This document shows, one piece after another, positions 9,024-19,072 of a stretch of 64,000 bases of DNA. The notes under the pieces were generated by a model. It worked only from the letters and a program-made list of their open reading frames with translations. It had not been told where the DNA came from and did no database searches. Within the stretch, counting starts at the first letter, position 1. Each line of letters starts with the position of its first letter. The stretch lies in assembly GCA_965230415.1 (NCBI GenBank), contig CBDDKZ010000005.1:4092001-4156000 (forward strand), written 5' to 3'. A program made the position numbers and the translations under genes. The DNA is from CBDDKZ01 sp965230415 (GTDB lineage: Bacteria; Bacteroidota; Bacteroidia; Cytophagales; JAAEPT01).

Positions 9024-9096
9024 AAAAAAATGATGTTTTTTTAGAATTCTTGCTGTATATTTCTCTTCAGGTACATTTCTGTTTTAAAATTCATTG

Positions 9097-9927
9097 ATGC
9101 TATTTAAAGGTGTACTCAGAAAAATGCGGACAGTCCGGGAAAGCCCGGTGCTTTACTTTTTATCACAGGCTGATAAGGACTTAGCAATGAACCAACTCAT
9201 TGGTAAAAATATATCGTTGAGAGTAACAGGTAGCTTGTGTTTAAATTGCCACAAAAGCCTGCCAATTTACCGCATGGGACATTGTTTCGAATGTTTTATG
9301 AAATCCCCATATACTGCTTCATGGATTATTAACCCTGAATTATCACAAGCTCATCTGGGGATCGAAGATCGCGATCTGGAAATAGAAAGTAAGGTGCAGT
9401 TGCAAGCTCATTACGTATATTTGGCGCTTTCGGGACAGGCCAAGGTAGGAGTGACTCGTTCTACACAGGTGCCTACGCGGTGGATAGATCAGGGGGCATC
9501 CAGCGCATTACCAATATTCAAGTTGCCACATAGGCAACTGGCCGGACAAATTGAAGTGTTTCTGAAGCAATTTTTGAGTGATAAAACGAACTGGCGTCTG
9601 ATATTGACTGGAAATGATAGCGAGACAGATCTTTTACAATTAAAGAATGAAGTTTACGAAAAAGTGCCCTCTGAATGGAATCAATATAAGCTCAAGGCCG
9701 AAATCGATCATTTTAATTATCCCGTCTTACATTACCCCTCAAAAGTGAAAAGCCTGAACCTCTACGAATCGAAATACTTTGAAGGGGGACTGGTAGGTAT
9801 CAGAGGGCAGTATTTACTATTTGCCGACGGTTGGGGGTTTAATATAAGAGCTAACGAAGGAATGGTTATAGAAATGGAGATGCTCAATAAGTCATTTGAA
9901 ATTTCCGAACAATTGAGTTTGTTTTAA
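9097..9927 (+). CDS. DUF2797 family protein
   Basis: A soluble protein of about 276 residues with a short Cys cluster near residue 50 (CLNCHKSLPIYRMGHCFECF), probably metal binding. The segment HYVYLALSGQAKVGVTRSTQ followed by RWIDQGA is typical of DUF2797 proteins and resembles a GIY-YIG-like core. Its function is not established. I chose the ATG at 9097; a TTG codon lies directly before it. It is followed by a bidirectional terminator. Confidence 0.8.
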   Translation: MLFKGVLRKMRTVRESPVLYFLSQADKDLAMNQLIGKNISLRVTGSLCLNCHKSLPIYRMGHCFECFMKSPYTASWIINPELSQAHLGIEDRDLEIESKVQLQAHYVYLALSGQAKVGVTRSTQVPTRWIDQGASSALPIFKLPHRQLAGQIEVFLKQFLSDKTNWRLILTGNDSETDLLQLKNEVYEKVPSEWNQYKLKAEIDHFNYPVLHYPSKVKSLNLYESKYFEGGLVGIRGQYLLFADGWGFNIRANEGMVIEMEMLNKSFEISEQLSLF

Positions 9928-10070
9928 TAAAGATTTAGCTTGAAGTTAAGTTTAACTACTTAATGTGCACATTTTATGACCTGGGAATTTCCTTTGTATA
10001 GATAATGATATTTATAGCGGAAAATAATAGCTATTGGTTCGGAACTACTAATAAGTGCCGCTGCTAAAAG

Positions 10071-10105
10071 AAAAGAGTTTGGTCTATTTGACCAAACCCT
10101 TTTTA
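10071..10105. terminator. Bidirectional intrinsic terminator
   Basis: The stem GTTTGGTC (10077-10084) pairs with GACCAAAC (10090-10097) around a 5-nt loop. It is flanked by A-rich sequence on the left and a T run on the right, so it can end transcripts from both the DUF2797 gene (+) and the hydrolase gene (-). Confidence 0.75.
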
Positions 10106-10163
10106 TGAAGGACAAAATAAGAAGTTTCAGTATTGTAAGAATTTGCCCCGGATTGTTTTAGAA

Positions 10164-11144
10164 TTAGAAATTCTCATTAAGAAATTTGTTAAAAGCCTCA
10201 ACATATCCTTTGGGGTCATCCTCTTGCAAAAAGTGACTGGCGTTTGCTAAGAAGGTAACAGCGTTATCTTCCAGGCTAAAGTCATCTTGTAACTTCTGAG
10301 GAATAATTGTTGGGTCTAAAAACGGATCCTTTTGTCCCCATAAAATGCCAACTGGTTTATTAAATGCGGCTATTTTTTCCTTTACAGCGGAAACATCCGA
10401 CAAGAAAGGAAGTGCGCTATCGAAAAATTCAATATAAGCCAATGGCTGCGTCATAGCCGATGCATAGGCATCTATAAGCTCGTCACTTGCACGATCTTTG
10501 TTGTAAATACCTTCCGAAATCAAACTTTCAGCTGTTTCACGTTGTGCAGTAGAATCAGCTAGTAATGCATTCCAGTGTTCCGTTGCATTTACCTGTCCTG
10601 AGAAAAATGGTATCATAACCGTTGGAGGTGTGAATCCATCAAATTCCAGAGCCGTATCGGTAATGTATAGTCCGTCTATTCTTTCCGATTCTTCGTTGAG
10701 AAGCATTTGCCAGCCCACGGGGCCACCTGCATCGTGAATAGCTAATACGAAGCTTTTGATGCCTAGGGCACTGGCGAAGTCATAAACTCTTTGGGCCTGA
10801 GCCGTAAGGGTGTAAGCACCGTTACGATCAGGTTTATCCGAGGCGCCAAAGCCAAGCATATCCAATGCAATTACACGAAATTGCTCCTTCATAGCCAGTC
10901 CTTTGGCAATGTCTCGGTAAAGCAATGACGATGTGGGTATCCCATGAAGCATTATGACGACGGGCTTGTTTTTGTTGCCATAGTCCAGGTAACTTAAGTG
11001 GTCTCCATTTACTTCGACTGACTTAAGTGTTCTCAAATGCTTGCTTAATATGGTCTTAGATGGATTAGAATCGAAATAATCTTCAATTCTTTCGCACGAT
11101 GAAGTTATTACTGCCAGAGCTAGCAGTAAAAGAGGAGCTTTCAT
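10164..11144 (-). CDS. Alpha/beta-hydrolase lipoprotein, haloalkane dehalogenase/epoxide hydrolase-like
   Basis: I start the protein at the ATG at 11144 because it gives a clean lipoprotein signal (LLLALAVITSSCE); an in-frame ATG at 11201 would add 19 residues before it. The fold landmarks are the oxyanion motif MLHGIPTSSLLYR, the ALDMLGFGASDKP strand, the nucleophile elbow AIHDAGGPVGW with Asp as nucleophile, an acidic segment LWGQKDPFLDP, and the C-terminal catalytic His in ANASHFLQEDDP. An Asp nucleophile in HDxGG is characteristic of haloalkane dehalogenases and epoxide hydrolases rather than lipases. The substrate is unknown. It is probably anchored on the periplasmic or outer face of an envelope membrane. 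Confidence 0.85.
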   Translation of the reverse strand: MKAPLLLLALAVITSSCERIEDYFDSNPSKTILSKHLRTLKSVEVNGDHLSYLDYGNKNKPVVIMLHGIPTSSLLYRDIAKGLAMKEQFRVIALDMLGFGASDKPDRNGAYTLTAQAQRVYDFASALGIKSFVLAIHDAGGPVGWQMLLNEESERIDGLYITDTALEFDGFTPPTVMIPFFSGQVNATEHWNALLADSTAQRETAESLISEGIYNKDRASDELIDAYASAMTQPLAYIEFFDSALPFLSDVSAVKEKIAAFNKPVGILWGQKDPFLDPTIIPQKLQDDFSLEDNAVTFLANASHFLQEDDPKGYVEAFNKFLNENF

Positions 11145-11290
11145 TCCATTAGAAATGAGAAGTAAGCTCGATTTTGTTAAGGTTCTAAAATGTGTAAACA
11201 TAATCGTTGATATTTATTTTTACCAATGATACCACATTAGGTAATCGGTGTTACCATATCAATATGGACTTTAACATCTAGTTAAGAATT

Positions 11291-11328
11291 AGCTCGTCAA
11301 AATGTCGCTTGGCCGACTTGGGCGAGCT
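11291..11328. promoter_or_regulatory. Nested inverted repeats in the divergent intergenic region
   Basis: The outer arms AGCTCG (11291-11296) and CGAGCT (11323-11328) enclose an inner GTCG/CGAC pair. It lies in the 264-bp region between the divergent hydrolase and protease genes. It could be an operator or an RNA fold; no regulator is identifiable. Confidence 0.3.
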
Positions 11329-11408
11329 TGAAACAAGGCTAATTCTGTGGCCCAAATTATTTCTTCTTCAAACACTACAACAGTACGTTTCGACGTTATA
11401 TTATTAGT

Positions 11409-12617
11409 ATGCCTATAATAAACTTTTTAGCATTTCGAATAGTAGTAGCCACTTTAATAACTATCATTACTTGTAAAGGAGGGTGGAGTCAGAATAAGCC
11501 CCTGGTCGAAATTGACTTGTTTTCCCGAAGCACCGATACTTTAGACGTCGAACCTTATGATGAGCAAAAAGTAAGCGATTATTCAACATTTAGTTATGGG
11601 AGCTGGAATGATGAGCTATCCTGGCTGTCACAAGATATACCGGTGGAGAATGTAATTGAAGGCACTCAATTCACTGAGCGAATACCAGCGCAAGTCGATT
11701 TTGATATAACTAGCTATCCTTTCAGAACCGCAATCAGGCTAAATGTCATCGCAGATGGACAGGGTTTGCAGAAATGTTCGGGTACGCTGGTGAGCAGAAA
11801 GCATGTATTAACTGCCGCACATTGCGTTGACCGGGAATATAACTCTTCAAGCTTGGATGCATTGGAAGTATGTGCGGCTTTTGACAATGGGGGAGCTAAT
11901 GATGACCTTCCCTGTGCACGGGTGTCTAAAATATATATGTTGGCAGATTGGGATATTTATGGCGAGGATATTGCTGTTTTGGAATTGACTACCAATCTGG
12001 GAGAGTTAACAGGATGGGTGGGGATAGCATACACAACGGATGAAGCATACCTAAATGGTAAGGTCTTGCATAAATTGTCTTATCCCGGAAGGGATTTAAT
12101 GGGATCCCGGGATGTTTATAATGGAGATACCTTGTTTTATGAGTACGGGGTGATCGATCGCTTTGATGATGCAATATTAGGTGTTTCAGGTACCAAAGGT
12201 ATGCCTGGACAGAGTGGAAGCACCTTTTTGGAAATTGAAAATGATACTTACTACAGAGCATATGGCGCAATGACCTTCTCCTATTCTATGGATCACTCGG
12301 CTTTTAATGCGCATACTTATCATGCCTTTTATGGTATTATAAAAGATGATCTTACCTTAAGTAACCGGGAAGTAAGCGAAAGTACGAATTTGACTATTTT
12401 TCCAAATCCAGTAATGAATAAGTTGTATTTTATTGATTCGGAATCACATGAATACAATTCAATAACAGTACTTGGTGTTGATGGAACATTGATTTTTAAG
12501 GATAAGATTGATGCATACAAGCAAGCCTTTGACGTCAGTGATTTGGAAAGTGGTACGTACCTGCTACAGTTGAGCTCCTCGTCTCATGTTGTAAGCAAGA
12601 AATTCGTGAAAAATTAA
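11409..12617 (+). CDS. Secreted trypsin-like serine protease with T9SS sorting domain
   Basis: The 402-residue protein has a signal peptide (about residues 1-28, ending at WSQ). The trypsin-like domain carries the triad: His in VLTAAHCVD, Asp in DIAVLEL and Ser in GMPGQSGSTF. The C-terminal 70 residues form a type A T9SS sorting domain, starting at LTIFPNPVMNKLYF and ending GTYLLQLSS...SKKFVKN. The expected path is Sec export, then T9SS passage of the outer membrane and surface attachment or release. It is convergent with dprA (22 bp between stops) and no terminator is visible there. Confidence 0.92.
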   Translation: MPIINFLAFRIVVATLITIITCKGGWSQNKPLVEIDLFSRSTDTLDVEPYDEQKVSDYSTFSYGSWNDELSWLSQDIPVENVIEGTQFTERIPAQVDFDITSYPFRTAIRLNVIADGQGLQKCSGTLVSRKHVLTAAHCVDREYNSSSLDALEVCAAFDNGGANDDLPCARVSKIYMLADWDIYGEDIAVLELTTNLGELTGWVGIAYTTDEAYLNGKVLHKLSYPGRDLMGSRDVYNGDTLFYEYGVIDRFDDAILGVSGTKGMPGQSGSTFLEIENDTYYRAYGAMTFSYSMDHSAFNAHTYHAFYGIIKDDLTLSNREVSESTNLTIFPNPVMNKLYFIDSESHEYNSITVLGVDGTLIFKDKIDAYKQAFDVSDLESGTYLLQLSSSSHVVSKKFVKN

Positions 12618-12639
12618 GGGATTATATAGGTGCCGACTC

Positions 12640-13743
12640 TTATATTTTACTTCTGTACCTGTTTCCTGGTAAAGCTTTAATCAAACCTTCAAATTCAAGC
12701 GATAAAAGCTTAGAGGCCAGCTTGTTTAAGGGTATTTGTGTTTTACGGCTTATAGCATCTATAGTTAAGTCCTCATTAATAAGCAGTTTTATAATCGTTA
12801 GTTCCTCCGCTGGTAATTCAAGGTTCGATACCTTAGTTGTTGATGGCTGTATATTGTCGTCTTTATTCCAGTTTAGTAGGTATTCCAGGTCTGCAATTCC
12901 AGTGATGAGGTTTGCTTTATGAGATTTAATCAGCTTATTACAACCGGCAGAATAGGGGGCATCGATTCTTCCCGGAAAGGCAAAAACATCTTTATGATAA
13001 GTGTTGGCTATTTCAGCGGTGATAAGCGCCCCACCCGTTTCCGCCGCTTCAACCACAATAGTTGCGTCACTCATTCCTGCAATAATTCTGTTTCTCGCTG
13101 GAAATTTAGGGGCATCAGGTTTGGTTCCAAACCGGTTTTCGCTAAGCAGGCCTCCGTGTTCAATCATCTCTTTTGTCACCTTTTTGTGAATAGCAGGGTA
13201 AACAGTATCCAGGCCATTGGCCATTACGCCAATTGTTGCAAGTCCATTCTTTAAAGCTTCCTTATGAGCACAGATATCGATACCATAGGCGAGTCCGCTA
13301 ATTATTAGTGGCTGGTGTGCTGTGAGCTCTTCTACCATCGATTCAATAATCTTTTTACCATAGGCAGTAGCTTTCCTCGTTCCAACTATCGCTACTGCTT
13401 TTTGTGTGTTCAGATTTGCATTTCCTTTATAATAAAGAATGACAGGTGCATCGTCTATTGCTTTTAAACGTGAAGGGTAGTTCTGGTCCCGGTAAAAAAG
13501 AATTTGTGTATTATTTTTTTGAGCCTCGATAATTATTGATTCGGCTTCATTCAGTACATCTGAATTCAAAATTGATTTTGAGCAAACGGAACCAATTCCC
13601 GGAATCTTCTCGAGTTGGATGTGGTTGCTTTTGAAAACAGCTTCGGCACTACCACAATAATTTACAAGCTGTTTGCTTAAAAGGTCTCCAATATTTGGAA
13701 TAAGTGTTAATCCAACCTGGTAGACCAAATCCTGGTCCTTCAT
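12640..13743 (-). CDS. dprA: DNA-processing protein DprA
   Basis: DprA loads RecA on incoming single-stranded DNA during natural transformation. The 367 residues contain an N-terminal helix-hairpin-helix/SAM-like part (ending PGIGSVCSKSIL), then the Rossmann-fold core with VGTRKATAYG, SGLAYGIDICAHKEAL, ENRFGTKPDAPKFPARNRII, VVEAAETGGALITAE and VFAFPGRIDAPYSAGCNKLI. A C-terminal winged-helix domain follows (LTIDAISRKTQIPLNKLAS). It is the last gene of a four-gene minus-strand run and starts 3 bp after the merR stop. No other competence gene is in the window. Confidence 0.95.
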   Translation of the reverse strand: MKDQDLVYQVGLTLIPNIGDLLSKQLVNYCGSAEAVFKSNHIQLEKIPGIGSVCSKSILNSDVLNEAESIIIEAQKNNTQILFYRDQNYPSRLKAIDDAPVILYYKGNANLNTQKAVAIVGTRKATAYGKKIIESMVEELTAHQPLIISGLAYGIDICAHKEALKNGLATIGVMANGLDTVYPAIHKKVTKEMIEHGGLLSENRFGTKPDAPKFPARNRIIAGMSDATIVVEAAETGGALITAEIANTYHKDVFAFPGRIDAPYSAGCNKLIKSHKANLITGIADLEYLLNWNKDDNIQPSTTKVSNLELPAEELTIIKLLINEDLTIDAISRKTQIPLNKLASKLLSLEFEGLIKALPGNRYRSKI

Positions 13744-13746
13744 AGT

Positions 13747-14082
13747 TTACAATTGGTTTTTCAATTCAGTTAAGAAATCTTTTACCTTGATGAGCGATTC
13801 AATTAATTCCATGTCGCTTTCAAGTTTGGTACGGTTACCTTTAATGAGCTCTTTTGCTCCATTTAGGGTGTACCCTCTTTCTTTTACCAAATGGTATACC
13901 AATTTTACATCCTGAAGGTCTTCTTTGGTGAAAACCCGGTTTCCTTTGTTATTTTTCTTAGGTGTGATATGTTCGAATTCTGATTCCCAAAAACGAATAA
14001 GGGAAGTTGCAACTCCAAATAAATCAGCTACTTCTCCAATTGTGTAGTATTTTTTTTCGATATTTTTTTCCTTGTAAGGCAC
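13747..14082 (-). CDS. MerR-family transcriptional regulator
   Basis: The 111-residue protein has a MerR helix-turn-helix at residues 10-75 (YYTIGEVADLFGVATSLIRF, then FTKEDLQDVKLVYHLVKERG with YTLNGAKELI) and a short coiled tail. There are no cysteines for metal sensing in the tail. This short form next to dprA or an M23 peptidase is frequent in Bacteroidota and its targets are not known to me. It lies 3 bp upstream of dprA and 17 bp downstream of capA in one transcript direction. Confidence 0.9.
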   Translation of the reverse strand: MPYKEKNIEKKYYTIGEVADLFGVATSLIRFWESEFEHITPKKNNKGNRVFTKEDLQDVKLVYHLVKERGYTLNGAKELIKGNRTKLESDMELIESLIKVKDFLTELKNQL

Positions 14083-14099
14083 CTAAGATATCAGTAGAA

Positions 14100-15272
14100 T
14101 TATTTTTTTAGAATTTTTCCAACATTCGTTATTTCAAGTTTCGAATTTGGGAAATCGGCTGCGCTAAGCTCTTTTATTTCGTTAACGGCAGCAAGGTTTT
14201 TGTCATAGACAGGTATTCCCCTTCCAACTTGTTTTGTGGCAATAACCTGACCGGAAATGAAGTCCCCGGTTTTTTCATCAATTTGCAGGTCCATTATGGC
14301 TCCGTGGCCTTTTACCCCTCTTATACTGATATTTCCAAAAGTAAGAAAGTTGCCCAAAGAGTAACATATGAGTTTGTTTTTGTACAATTCAATGCCTCGA
14401 AGTACATGTGGGCCGTGACCTATTATCAAATCGGCTCCTGCATCTATGAGGGCATGTGAGAAGGCGATGAGATTTCCCCGGTTTTCTCCGTAAAAGAATT
14501 CGGTCTTATTTGGCGTGTGTCTGGCGTCAAGTCCTTCGGCTCCTCCGTGAAACGAAATAAAAACCAAATCGTGAGCTTCTTGCAATTCGTTAACAACCTT
14601 CACCGCATTGGGGATATCAAAAACCTGGTAGGATGCAGAGGAGTGTCCAAATGCAGTAAAGGCAATTTTAATACTGTCTTTGTTAGTGATGACGATTGTT
14701 TTTATACTATCCCTTTTTGTGATCACCAGACTATCCATTCCGTCAATATTAATGAGACTTGAATCTATAAGCTGAACCGTTTCTGAAATACTATCGTACG
14801 TTTCCACCTCGTGAATCAAGGTAACAAAACTTTTTTTGGAGATACAGGCTATATCCAGGCTGTCGAGTAGCTTTTTGGTGAATCTTTGCCCTGCGCTGCC
14901 ATAATCAGAGGCATGGTTATTGTCCTGGCTGGCAACATTGAAATGTAAATCTTTAAGCACGGGACTTAAGCTGCGTGGCATACCAAATTCATAGCATTTC
15001 CCTGCTTCACGGGAAGCAGGGCGACATTTTTGGGGAGAGATTCCTGGCTCGACAAATACACCTTCCAGATTTACAAAGGTGACATCGGCACTGTCCAGGT
15101 GATGTGCAATACTATCTTTGAAAAATTTTCCTTCATTGGGAGGGAACACAGGGCGTGGTGTTTGCGAACCTAACATCACGTCTCCTACAGCTTTAACCCT
15201 TATTTGAGCATGTAAATTAAGGTAGCCTAACAGCACAAAGACTAAAAAAAGATGTAAACGCATATTTGTCAT
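14100..15272 (-). CDS. CapA-family metallophosphatase-like protein
   Basis: The 390-residue exported protein has a signal peptide (about 1-22, ending LHAQ). The CapA/PGA fold shows the metal-binding landmarks VKAVGDVMLGSQ, FVNLEGVFV, ASQDNNHASDYG, ISFHGGAEG, GADLIIGHGPHVLRGIE and YSLGNFLTFGN. The family includes PgsA/CapA, linked to poly-gamma-glutamate, but many Bacteroidota members have other or unknown envelope roles. It sits between an M23 peptidase (24 bp upstream) and merR (17 bp downstream), which suggests an envelope function. It has an insert of about 50 residues (near 155-205) rich in DSI and VIT repeats that is not part of the core. Confidence 0.88.
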   Translation of the reverse strand: MTNMRLHLFLVFVLLGYLNLHAQIRVKAVGDVMLGSQTPRPVFPPNEGKFFKDSIAHHLDSADVTFVNLEGVFVEPGISPQKCRPASREAGKCYEFGMPRSLSPVLKDLHFNVASQDNNHASDYGSAGQRFTKKLLDSLDIACISKKSFVTLIHEVETYDSISETVQLIDSSLINIDGMDSLVITKRDSIKTIVITNKDSIKIAFTAFGHSSASYQVFDIPNAVKVVNELQEAHDLVFISFHGGAEGLDARHTPNKTEFFYGENRGNLIAFSHALIDAGADLIIGHGPHVLRGIELYKNKLICYSLGNFLTFGNISIRGVKGHGAIMDLQIDEKTGDFISGQVIATKQVGRGIPVYDKNLAAVNEIKELSAADFPNSKLEITNVGKILKK

Positions 15273-15296
15273 TTTAGAACAGCAGTAGCGAATAAC

Positions 15297-16265
15297 TTAG
15301 GATAAAGATTGGTTTTCAATAGAAGCACGTTTCAATATTTCTTCGTATTGCTCCGCATTGAGGTCGTTAAAGAAGAAATGAACAGGGTTTACAGGTTTCC
15401 CGTTTCTCAGTACCTCGTAGTGTAAGTGCGGAGCAGTAGAGGCACCTGTATTACCCACTTTTCCAATCTGTTCACCACGTTTTATTTTTTGACCTACTTT
15501 TACCTCAATTTTACTCATATGGGCATAGCGTGTCCGGTAGCCAAAACCATGATTGACAACCACCTCTTTGCCATAACCGCCTGCCGATTTTTTTACTTTT
15601 TCAATAAAGCCGTCTCCGGTAGAATAGATAGGAGTACCTACTGGTGCCGCAAAATCGACGCCATAATGGAATTTTCGTACTTTATAGATTGGGTGCGTAC
15701 GCCAACCGAAACCTGAAGAAAGTCTTTTGAGTGTTTTGTTAGAAACAGGTTGAATGGCCGGTATACTTGCAAGCATAGAATCTTTTTGGGCAGCCTGCTC
15801 AACGATAATGTTATAGGAAGCGTCCTGTTTTCTTATTTTATAGGAAATTTCCGTAACCTGTGCGAGCTTCTTTTTTATAATTTCTTCGTGCGTGATCCCT
15901 TTGTTAATAAGTTTTCGGTATTTATTAACAGCGTCTTCCTTTTTAGATCGCAACACGTCAGGAATGGAATCTGTTTCAGTAATCATTCTATAAATATTTT
16001 CTTCCCGTTCACGCATATCCTCAATATCTTTACTCATAGAAGTGAGTTCGTTATTTACCACATTTATCAGGATATGATTTTCTCTTTGAAGTTTCAATTC
16101 GCGCCAACTGGGGAAGAATTTTGGGTAAAGAAATATTCCAATAACCGATACAATCAGAACCAAGCTAATAAATCCCAGAATATTAAGAATAACATCGGTA
16201 ATTTTAGTCTCAATGCGTTCATATTTGCACTTTTCAGTATCGTAATAATATTTTATTCTCGCCAT
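15297..16265 (-). CDS. M23-family (LytM) metallopeptidase with N-terminal membrane anchor and coiled coil
   Basis: The protein is 322 residues. A single membrane segment lies at about 27-48, followed by a coiled coil (about 60-170). The LytM domain contains HYGVDFAAPVGTPIY, YGKEVVVNHGFGYRTRYAHM and PHLHYEVLRNGKPVNP, so the Zn ligands H and D in HYGVD and H in HLHYE are intact. It should cleave peptidoglycan peptide bridges in the periplasm, or regulate an amidase. It is the first gene of the run that ends in dprA and is divergent from alaS. Confidence 0.92.
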   Translation of the reverse strand: MARIKYYYDTEKCKYERIETKITDVILNILGFISLVLIVSVIGIFLYPKFFPSWRELKLQRENHILINVVNNELTSMSKDIEDMREREENIYRMITETDSIPDVLRSKKEDAVNKYRKLINKGITHEEIIKKKLAQVTEISYKIRKQDASYNIIVEQAAQKDSMLASIPAIQPVSNKTLKRLSSGFGWRTHPIYKVRKFHYGVDFAAPVGTPIYSTGDGFIEKVKKSAGGYGKEVVVNHGFGYRTRYAHMSKIEVKVGQKIKRGEQIGKVGNTGASTAPHLHYEVLRNGKPVNPVHFFFNDLNAEQYEEILKRASIENQSLS

Positions 16266-16397
16266 TACGCTAAGTTATAGAATTCTACTAAATTTGTTGC
16301 CGCAGATTTTTGCTGCGAGTTGTTCACATTAAGTTCAAATATACGAAATATAAACAAGAGTGATCAACTAAGTTTATTTAGATTCAAGTTTAAAGAC

Positions 16398-19022
16398 ATG
16401 CAATCCTCTGAAATAAGAAATCAGTTTTTGAAGTTTTTTGAAGGTAAAAAACATGAAATAGTGGAGTCGGCACCTATTGTTGTCAAAAACGATCCAACCT
16501 TAATGTTTATCAACGCAGGGATGAATCAGTTCAAAGATTATTTTCTTGGGAATGCTAAACCGGATATACCCAGAATAACGGATACACAAAAGTGTTTACG
16601 TGTATCGGGTAAACACAATGATCTTGAAGAGGTAGGGGTGGACACGTACCACCATACATTTTTTGAAATGCTTGGTAATTGGTCCTTTGGCGATTATTTT
16701 AAAAAGGAAGCTATTGAATGGGCCTGGGAGTTGCTCACCGATGTTTATCAATTACCTAAAGAACAGCTTTATATCACTATTTTTGAGGGGGACGAAAAAG
16801 ACGGTGTTTCCGAAGATAGTGAAGCTTTTGACATTTGGAAAAAAATTGTACCGGAAGAGCGCATATTGAAGTGTGATAAAAAGGATAATTTCTGGGAAAT
16901 GGGTGATACCGGACCATGTGGCCCCTGTTCAGAAATTCACATCGATATACGTAGCGAAGAAGAGCGAATCAAAGTGCCTGGAAAAGAGTTGGTTAACAAG
17001 GATGATCCCCAGGTGATTGAAATCTGGAACCTGGTATTTATTCAATACAACAGGTTGGCATCGGGTAAACTGGAAGAGCTCCCCGAAAAGCACATTGATA
17101 CGGGCATGGGCTTTGAGCGACTTTCAATGGTGGTGCAAGGGAAGCAATCTAACTATGATTCTGACGTGTTCAAGCCGCTTATCGATAAGATAGAGTCAAT
17201 AGCTGGGGTCAAGTATACTTCAACCATGTCAGAAAAAGACATTGCCATTCGCGTGATAGCAGACCATATACGTGCTATTACATTCACAGTGGCAGATGGT
17301 CAGTTACCCTCGAACAACGGGGCTGGATATGTAATTAGAAGAATTTTACGTAGAGCCATTCGTTATGGCTATACCTTCCTGAATCTCGAAGAACCATTCC
17401 TGAACCAGCTGGTGCCCGTATTAGGTAAACAATTTTTAGAAGTCTTTCCGGAGCTTGAAGAGCAAGTAGCATTTATTTCCAAAGTAGTAATGGAAGAAGA
17501 GCAGTCGTTTTTAAGAACTTTATCTTCGGGGATTAAACGTCTGGAAAGCATAATTGGAGATACCACAAAAAATCAACAAGTTGGTGGTGAACAGGCATTT
17601 GAATTGTATGATACTTATGGGTTTCCGCTTGACCTTACCGAATTGATTGCCAGGGAGAATGGTTGCCGGGTTGATACAGCAGGTTTTGAAGCGGAGATGG
17701 CGAAGCAAAAGGCACGATCCAAATCTGCTGCCGAGGCGAGTACCGGAGATTGGATAGAACTACAATCTTTGCAGCAAGTAAACTTCTTGGGTTATGATGA
17801 ATTATCATGTGACGCTACTGTAGTAAAGTATCGTGAAATGAAGGATAAAAAAGGTACGTTGTACCAATTTGTTCTGGATCAAACGGTGTTTTATCCTGAA
17901 GGTGGAGGGCAGGTAGGAGATACCGGCTACATGCAATTTGGGGATGAAAAAGTTTCCGTAATTGATACCAAGAAAGAAAATGACCTGATTATCCACTTTC
18001 TCAAAAAAATACCTCAGCTGGTAGAAGGCAAGGTGAGTTGCCACGTAGATGCGAAAAAAAGAGCGAAGACTATTTGTAATCATACGGCGACACATCTTTT
18101 ACAAGCAGCTTTAAAGGAGGTGCTTGGCGATCATATAGCGCAAAAGGGATCATTGGTTAATGAGCAACTTCTTCGTTTCGATTTTTCCCATTTTTCAAAA
18201 TTATCTAAAGAGGAGATACAACAAGTAGAGCAGATTGTAAATCATAAAATTCGTGAAAATATAGCACTTGATGAGCGTCGTAGTATCGCTATAGATGAAG
18301 CCAAGGCCATGGGAGCTACCGCTTTGTTTGGAGAGAAATACGGCGATTATGTACGCATGATCACCTTTGATGCCGACTTTTCGAGAGAATTATGTGGAGG
18401 TACGCATGTTCAGGCAACAGGCCAGATCGGTCAGTTTAAGATCGTTTCGGAAGGATCGGTAGCGGCAGGTGTACGCAGAATTGAAGCAATAACAGCAGAC
18501 GCTGCCGACGGCCATGTAAATGAAAAGCTACAGACATTAGAGGAGTTGAACGATTTGCTAAAGGCTCCTAAAGACGTTTTGAAAGCTGTTGAGTCGCTTA
18601 TAAACGAACGTAATGCACTGAACAAACAGGTGGAGACCTACCAACAGGAGGCGGCAAATAAGTTGAAAGAAGAACTGATCAACAAAGTTGAACAAGTTAA
18701 TGGACTGTCTGTGCTCATTGAACAGGTTCAGATAGATTCGGCAGATAGTCTCAAGCAGTTGGCTTTTGGATTGAAGAATCAGATTGATAATCTGGTAATG
18801 ATTGTTGCGGCAGATGTGCAAGGAAAACCAATGATTGCGACTATGATTGCAGATAACGTGGTAAAAGAAAAGTCGATGCATGCGGGTAATATGGTTCGTG
18901 AGTTGGCTAAAGAGATAAAAGGTGGCGGTGGAGGTCAGCCTTTCTTTGCAACAGCAGGAGGTAAAGATCTAAGTGGTTTGCCGAATGTTATTGTTAAAGC
19001 AAAAACGATGATTGTCGATTAA
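16398..19022 (+). CDS. alaS: Alanyl-tRNA synthetase
   Basis: AlaRS charges tRNA-Ala. I place the start at the ATG 16398 (MQSSEIRNQFLKFFEGK), giving 874 residues, which matches the family; a TTG-led extension to 16320 is open but has no homologous look. Landmarks are PTLMFINAGMNQFKDYFLG, HHTFFEMLGNWSFGDYFK, the GMGFERLSMV segment, the editing domain HTATHLLQAAL with CGGTHV, and the C-terminal C-Ala region GGGGGQPFFATAGG. All parts are intact. Confidence 0.97.
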   Translation: MQSSEIRNQFLKFFEGKKHEIVESAPIVVKNDPTLMFINAGMNQFKDYFLGNAKPDIPRITDTQKCLRVSGKHNDLEEVGVDTYHHTFFEMLGNWSFGDYFKKEAIEWAWELLTDVYQLPKEQLYITIFEGDEKDGVSEDSEAFDIWKKIVPEERILKCDKKDNFWEMGDTGPCGPCSEIHIDIRSEEERIKVPGKELVNKDDPQVIEIWNLVFIQYNRLASGKLEELPEKHIDTGMGFERLSMVVQGKQSNYDSDVFKPLIDKIESIAGVKYTSTMSEKDIAIRVIADHIRAITFTVADGQLPSNNGAGYVIRRILRRAIRYGYTFLNLEEPFLNQLVPVLGKQFLEVFPELEEQVAFISKVVMEEEQSFLRTLSSGIKRLESIIGDTTKNQQVGGEQAFELYDTYGFPLDLTELIARENGCRVDTAGFEAEMAKQKARSKSAAEASTGDWIELQSLQQVNFLGYDELSCDATVVKYREMKDKKGTLYQFVLDQTVFYPEGGGQVGDTGYMQFGDEKVSVIDTKKENDLIIHFLKKIPQLVEGKVSCHVDAKKRAKTICNHTATHLLQAALKEVLGDHIAQKGSLVNEQLLRFDFSHFSKLSKEEIQQVEQIVNHKIRENIALDERRSIAIDEAKAMGATALFGEKYGDYVRMITFDADFSRELCGGTHVQATGQIGQFKIVSEGSVAAGVRRIEAITADAADGHVNEKLQTLEELNDLLKAPKDVLKAVESLINERNALNKQVETYQQEAANKLKEELINKVEQVNGLSVLIEQVQIDSADSLKQLAFGLKNQIDNLVMIVAADVQGKPMIATMIADNVVKEKSMHAGNMVRELAKEIKGGGGGQPFFATAGGKDLSGLPNVIVKAKTMIVD

Positions 19023-19072
19023 AGAACGATTACTATTTTTAAGTTGTTAATTAGAGGTAGAAAGATAAAACT

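Noticed and set aside
16320..16397. 26-codon N-terminal extension of AlaRS from a TTG
   Set aside because: The peptide before MQSSEIRNQF has no counterpart in AlaRS proteins, while the ATG at 16398 gives the normal N terminus and length.
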